From Ga0077530 sp046293075 (GTDB lineage Bacteria > Pseudomonadota > Alphaproteobacteria > Rhizobiales > Hyphomicrobiaceae), in assembly GCA_046293075.1 (NCBI GenBank), contig JBKBPL010000017.1:1-64000 (forward strand): a stretch of DNA of 64,000 bases, given 5' to 3'. Shown here one piece after another: positions 60,930-64,000 of this stretch. The first letter of the stretch is position 1. Each line of letters starts with the position of its first letter. The notes beneath the pieces were generated by a model. That model was not told where the DNA came from and made no database searches. It saw only the letters and a list, made by a program, of their open reading frames with translations. The translations under genes and the position numbers were made by a program.

Positions 60930-61877
60930 GTGGGTGCCTATATGATCCGGCGATTTCTGCTGATGATCCTGACGCTGTTCGGGATGTCAGTGCTGATCTT
61001 CGTCATGCTCCGCGTCGTGCCGGGGAACATCGTCGATATCCTTTTCGATTCGGCGGGGATGGTGAACCCCGACGACAAGAAGCGTCTCGAGCAGGAGCTC
61101 GGGCTCGACAAGCCGATTGTCACACAGTACGTGACGTGGATCGTCAACATGATGAAGGGCGATCTCGGCTACTCCTACGTGTCCGAGAAGCCGGCGCTCG
61201 ACGAGATCCTGCCGCGCATCCCGGTGACGGTGAAGCTCGCCGCGCTCGCGCTCTTCTTCTCGGTGATCTTCGGTGTGCCGCTGGGGGTCATCAGTGCCGT
61301 GCGGCAGAATACGAGCCTCGACTATGTGCTCAGAGTCATCAGTCTCTCAGGCTTGTCACTGCCTTCGTTCTGGCTCGGCCTGCTCATTCTGATGGCCTTC
61401 GTCCAGTATACGGGGTGGATACCGATCTATTCCGATGAGCCGCGCGGCTTCTGGCACGAGCTCTGGCTGCTCAGCATCCCGGCCGCCGCGGTGGGGTTCA
61501 GGGCATCGGCGCTCATCATGCGCCTGACGCGCTCGTCGATGCTCGAGGTGCTGCGCCAGGACTATATCCGCACGGCGCGCGCCAAAGGCGCCTCGCCGAA
61601 CTCGGTCAACTACGATCACGCGCTCCGCAACGCGGTGCTGCCGGTCGTGACCATCATCGGCATTGAGGCGGCCTTCCTGATCGGCGGCCTCATCGTCACG
61701 GAGACCGTCTTCAACATCCCGGGCGTCGCCCGCTTTCTCGTCGAGGCGATCCGCTGGCGCGACTATCCGATCGTGCAGAACCTCGTCATGCTGATCGCCG
61801 TGGTCACCGTCGTCGTGAATTTCATCGTCGACATGGCCTACGTCGTTCTCGATCCGCGGATCAAGTACGAGGGCTGA
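60930..61877 (+). CDS. Peptide-type ABC transporter permease, DppB family
   Basis: This 315-residue permease starts MGAYMIRRFLLMILTLFGMS and has six membrane segments. KGDLGYSYV and the EAA loop DYIRTARAKGASPNSVNYDH are DppB marks. It starts at GTG 60930, with GAGGGAGG 7 nt upstream. It would form the channel with the DppC-like protein encoded 8 bp downstream. It differs clearly from the DppB-like protein at 20495, so the two transporters are not a recent duplication. Confidence 0.93.
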   Translation: MGAYMIRRFLLMILTLFGMSVLIFVMLRVVPGNIVDILFDSAGMVNPDDKKRLEQELGLDKPIVTQYVTWIVNMMKGDLGYSYVSEKPALDEILPRIPVTVKLAALALFFSVIFGVPLGVISAVRQNTSLDYVLRVISLSGLSLPSFWLGLLILMAFVQYTGWIPIYSDEPRGFWHELWLLSIPAAAVGFRASALIMRLTRSSMLEVLRQDYIRTARAKGASPNSVNYDHALRNAVLPVVTIIGIEAAFLIGGLIVTETVFNIPGVARFLVEAIRWRDYPIVQNLVMLIAVVTVVVNFIVDMAYVVLDPRIKYEG

Positions 61878-61885
61878 GGGACGCC

Positions 61886-62779
61886 ATGGCAACCATCGAT
61901 CACAAGGCCGAATTGGCCCGCGCCGGCGCCGGCGTCAGCGGGTTCTGGGGAACGACCCTGCATCTTTCGCGCCGCTATCCGCTCGGCGCGGCAGGGGCGG
62001 TCATCGTGCTCATCTTCGTGCTGACGGCCCTCTTTGCGGGCTACCTCACGGCGTTCGATCCGACGACGACCAGCCCCCGCTCGTCGCTCGCGCGGCCCAG
62101 TCCTGAGCACATCCTCGGGGCCGACTTCATGGGCCGCGACATGTGGAGCCGCATCGTCTATGGCGCCCGCATTTCGCTCGCCGTCGGCATCGGCTCGACC
62201 GTGCTCGGCTGCTTCTTCGGCGTGCTCATCGGGCTCATGTCGGGCTACTATGGCGGCTGGCTCGATCTTCTGACGCAGCGCCTTATCGACATCATGCAGG
62301 CCCTGCCGCTGCTGGTCATGGCGCTGCTGATGGCGGCCTCGCTCGGGCCCTCGCTCACGAACACGATCATTGCAATCTCGATCCCGATCATTCCCAATGT
62401 GGCGCGCGTCATACGCTCGAACACGCTCGCGCTGCGGGAGATGCCCTATGTGGAGGCAGCCCGCGCCGTCGGCATGAGCGAGTGGAAGATCGCCATGCGC
62501 CACGTGCTGCCGAACACGGTAGCGCCGCTGATCGTGCTGGCAACGGCTCAGCTCGGCTCGGCGATCCTGACCGAGGCCTCGCTTTCGTTCCTCGGCCTCG
62601 GCATTCCGGAGCCGCATCCATCTTGGGGGCGGATGCTGTCGGAGTCCGCTGCCGAGTACGTGCGGACCGCGCCGTGGCTCGTCATCTTCCCCGGCATTGC
62701 CATCTCGCTCGCCGTGTTCGGCACCAATCTTCTCGGCGATGCCGTGCGCGACATTCTCGATCCGCGCGAGCGCAGCTGA
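61886..62779 (+). CDS. Peptide-type ABC transporter permease, DppC family
   Basis: This 297-residue permease has a cytosolic N-terminus of about 35 residues and six helices. HILGADFMGRDMWSRIVYGA, the EAA loop YVEAARAVGMSEWKIAMRHV and LSFLGLGIPEPHPSWGRMLS are DppC signatures. It starts 8 bp after the DppB-like gene. A 91-bp spacer precedes the ATPase gene. Confidence 0.93.
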   Translation: MATIDHKAELARAGAGVSGFWGTTLHLSRRYPLGAAGAVIVLIFVLTALFAGYLTAFDPTTTSPRSSLARPSPEHILGADFMGRDMWSRIVYGARISLAVGIGSTVLGCFFGVLIGLMSGYYGGWLDLLTQRLIDIMQALPLLVMALLMAASLGPSLTNTIIAISIPIIPNVARVIRSNTLALREMPYVEAARAVGMSEWKIAMRHVLPNTVAPLIVLATAQLGSAILTEASLSFLGLGIPEPHPSWGRMLSESAAEYVRTAPWLVIFPGIAISLAVFGTNLLGDAVRDILDPRERS

Positions 62780-62870
62780 TGCACTGCACGCCCGGGGCCG
62801 GCACCGCATGAACGACTGGAAGGGACGTGAGCCGGCACCGCGACGCGCGGCGATGGATACAGGGAGCCCA

Positions 62871-63924
<1,054 letters not shown>

Positions 63925-63932
<8 letters not shown>

Positions 63933-64000
63933 CGGAGCGGAGAGCGGCGTGATGCCGGGCGCGGCGAGCGGTGCGGGCGACAGCGCGCCCCGCCCCAACC
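63925..64000 (+). CDS. Start of the second transporter ATPase gene (partial)
   Basis: ATG 63925 overlaps the DppD-like stop and has GGAGG 6 nt upstream. The 25 codons seen before the window ends are Gly/Ala-rich (MHDGAESGVMPGAASGAGDS) and carry no motif. By operon order the product should be a DppF-type ATPase, which often has such a disordered N-terminus. That identity is inferred from position alone. Confidence 0.6.

Overview
The window is GC-rich DNA in which nearly every base belongs to an intact, tightly packed gene. No rRNA, tRNA, CRISPR array, insertion sequence or prophage was found. The gene content suggests an alphaproteobacterium, probably Hyphomicrobiales or a near relative. The main reasons are a PopZ/DUF2497 polar organiser, a Caulobacter-type Cpa/Tad pilus locus, an NDUFAF5-like methyltransferase, guaB followed by rsmB, and many CoA-ester catabolism and ABC uptake genes.

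Layout. 1-960: the tail of an unknown gene, then a BigR/SqrR-type ArsR regulator translationally coupled to a small c-type cytochrome, probably the edge of a sulfur-oxidation locus. 984-4843: a bifunctional beta-oxidation enzyme divergent from an acyl-CoA ligase. 5095-7427: two FHA-domain proteins and a PP2C phosphatase with no kinase nearby. 7645-14927: an acyl-CoA synthetase inside a LivGHMKF-type ABC transporter operon. 14953-23057 (minus): a DppABCDF-type peptide transporter followed by an M20 peptidase and a ChaN-like protein. 23406-28569: a DMT exporter, a Nudix CoA pyrophosphatase, a class III CoA-transferase, a CitE-like lyase and RsmB. 28566-35392: guaB, divergent popZ with a leader ORF, mtnA between two atypical SDR proteins, and a methyltransferase. 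35586-38303: a large DUF2339 membrane protein.

38405-47886 is a Tad pilus locus: flp pilin (divergent), cpaA, cpaB, cpaC, cpaD, cpaE, cpaF, tadB and tadC, without tadD or the minor pilins. 48069-51166 holds glpD and an MlrC-type metallopeptidase. 51333-58885 is a seven-gene catabolic run: two acyl-CoA dehydrogenases, an ADP-forming acyl-CoA synthetase, an enoyl-CoA hydratase, two SDRs and a carboxymuconolactone-decarboxylase-like protein. From 59169 to the window end lies a second peptide-type ABC transporter, cut in its second ATPase gene.

Common theme. Most of the window is uptake plus CoA-dependent breakdown of organic acids and peptides. All three solute-binding-protein genes are followed by a strong intergenic hairpin before the next transporter gene. 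The items most worth a second look are the persulfide-sensor-like regulator and its promoter, the kinase-less FHA/FHA/PP2C module with a 119-bp gene overlap, the very long PopZ with a coupled leader ORF, the uncharacterised catabolic run at 51-59 kb, and the peptide-transporter/peptidase/ChaN operon.
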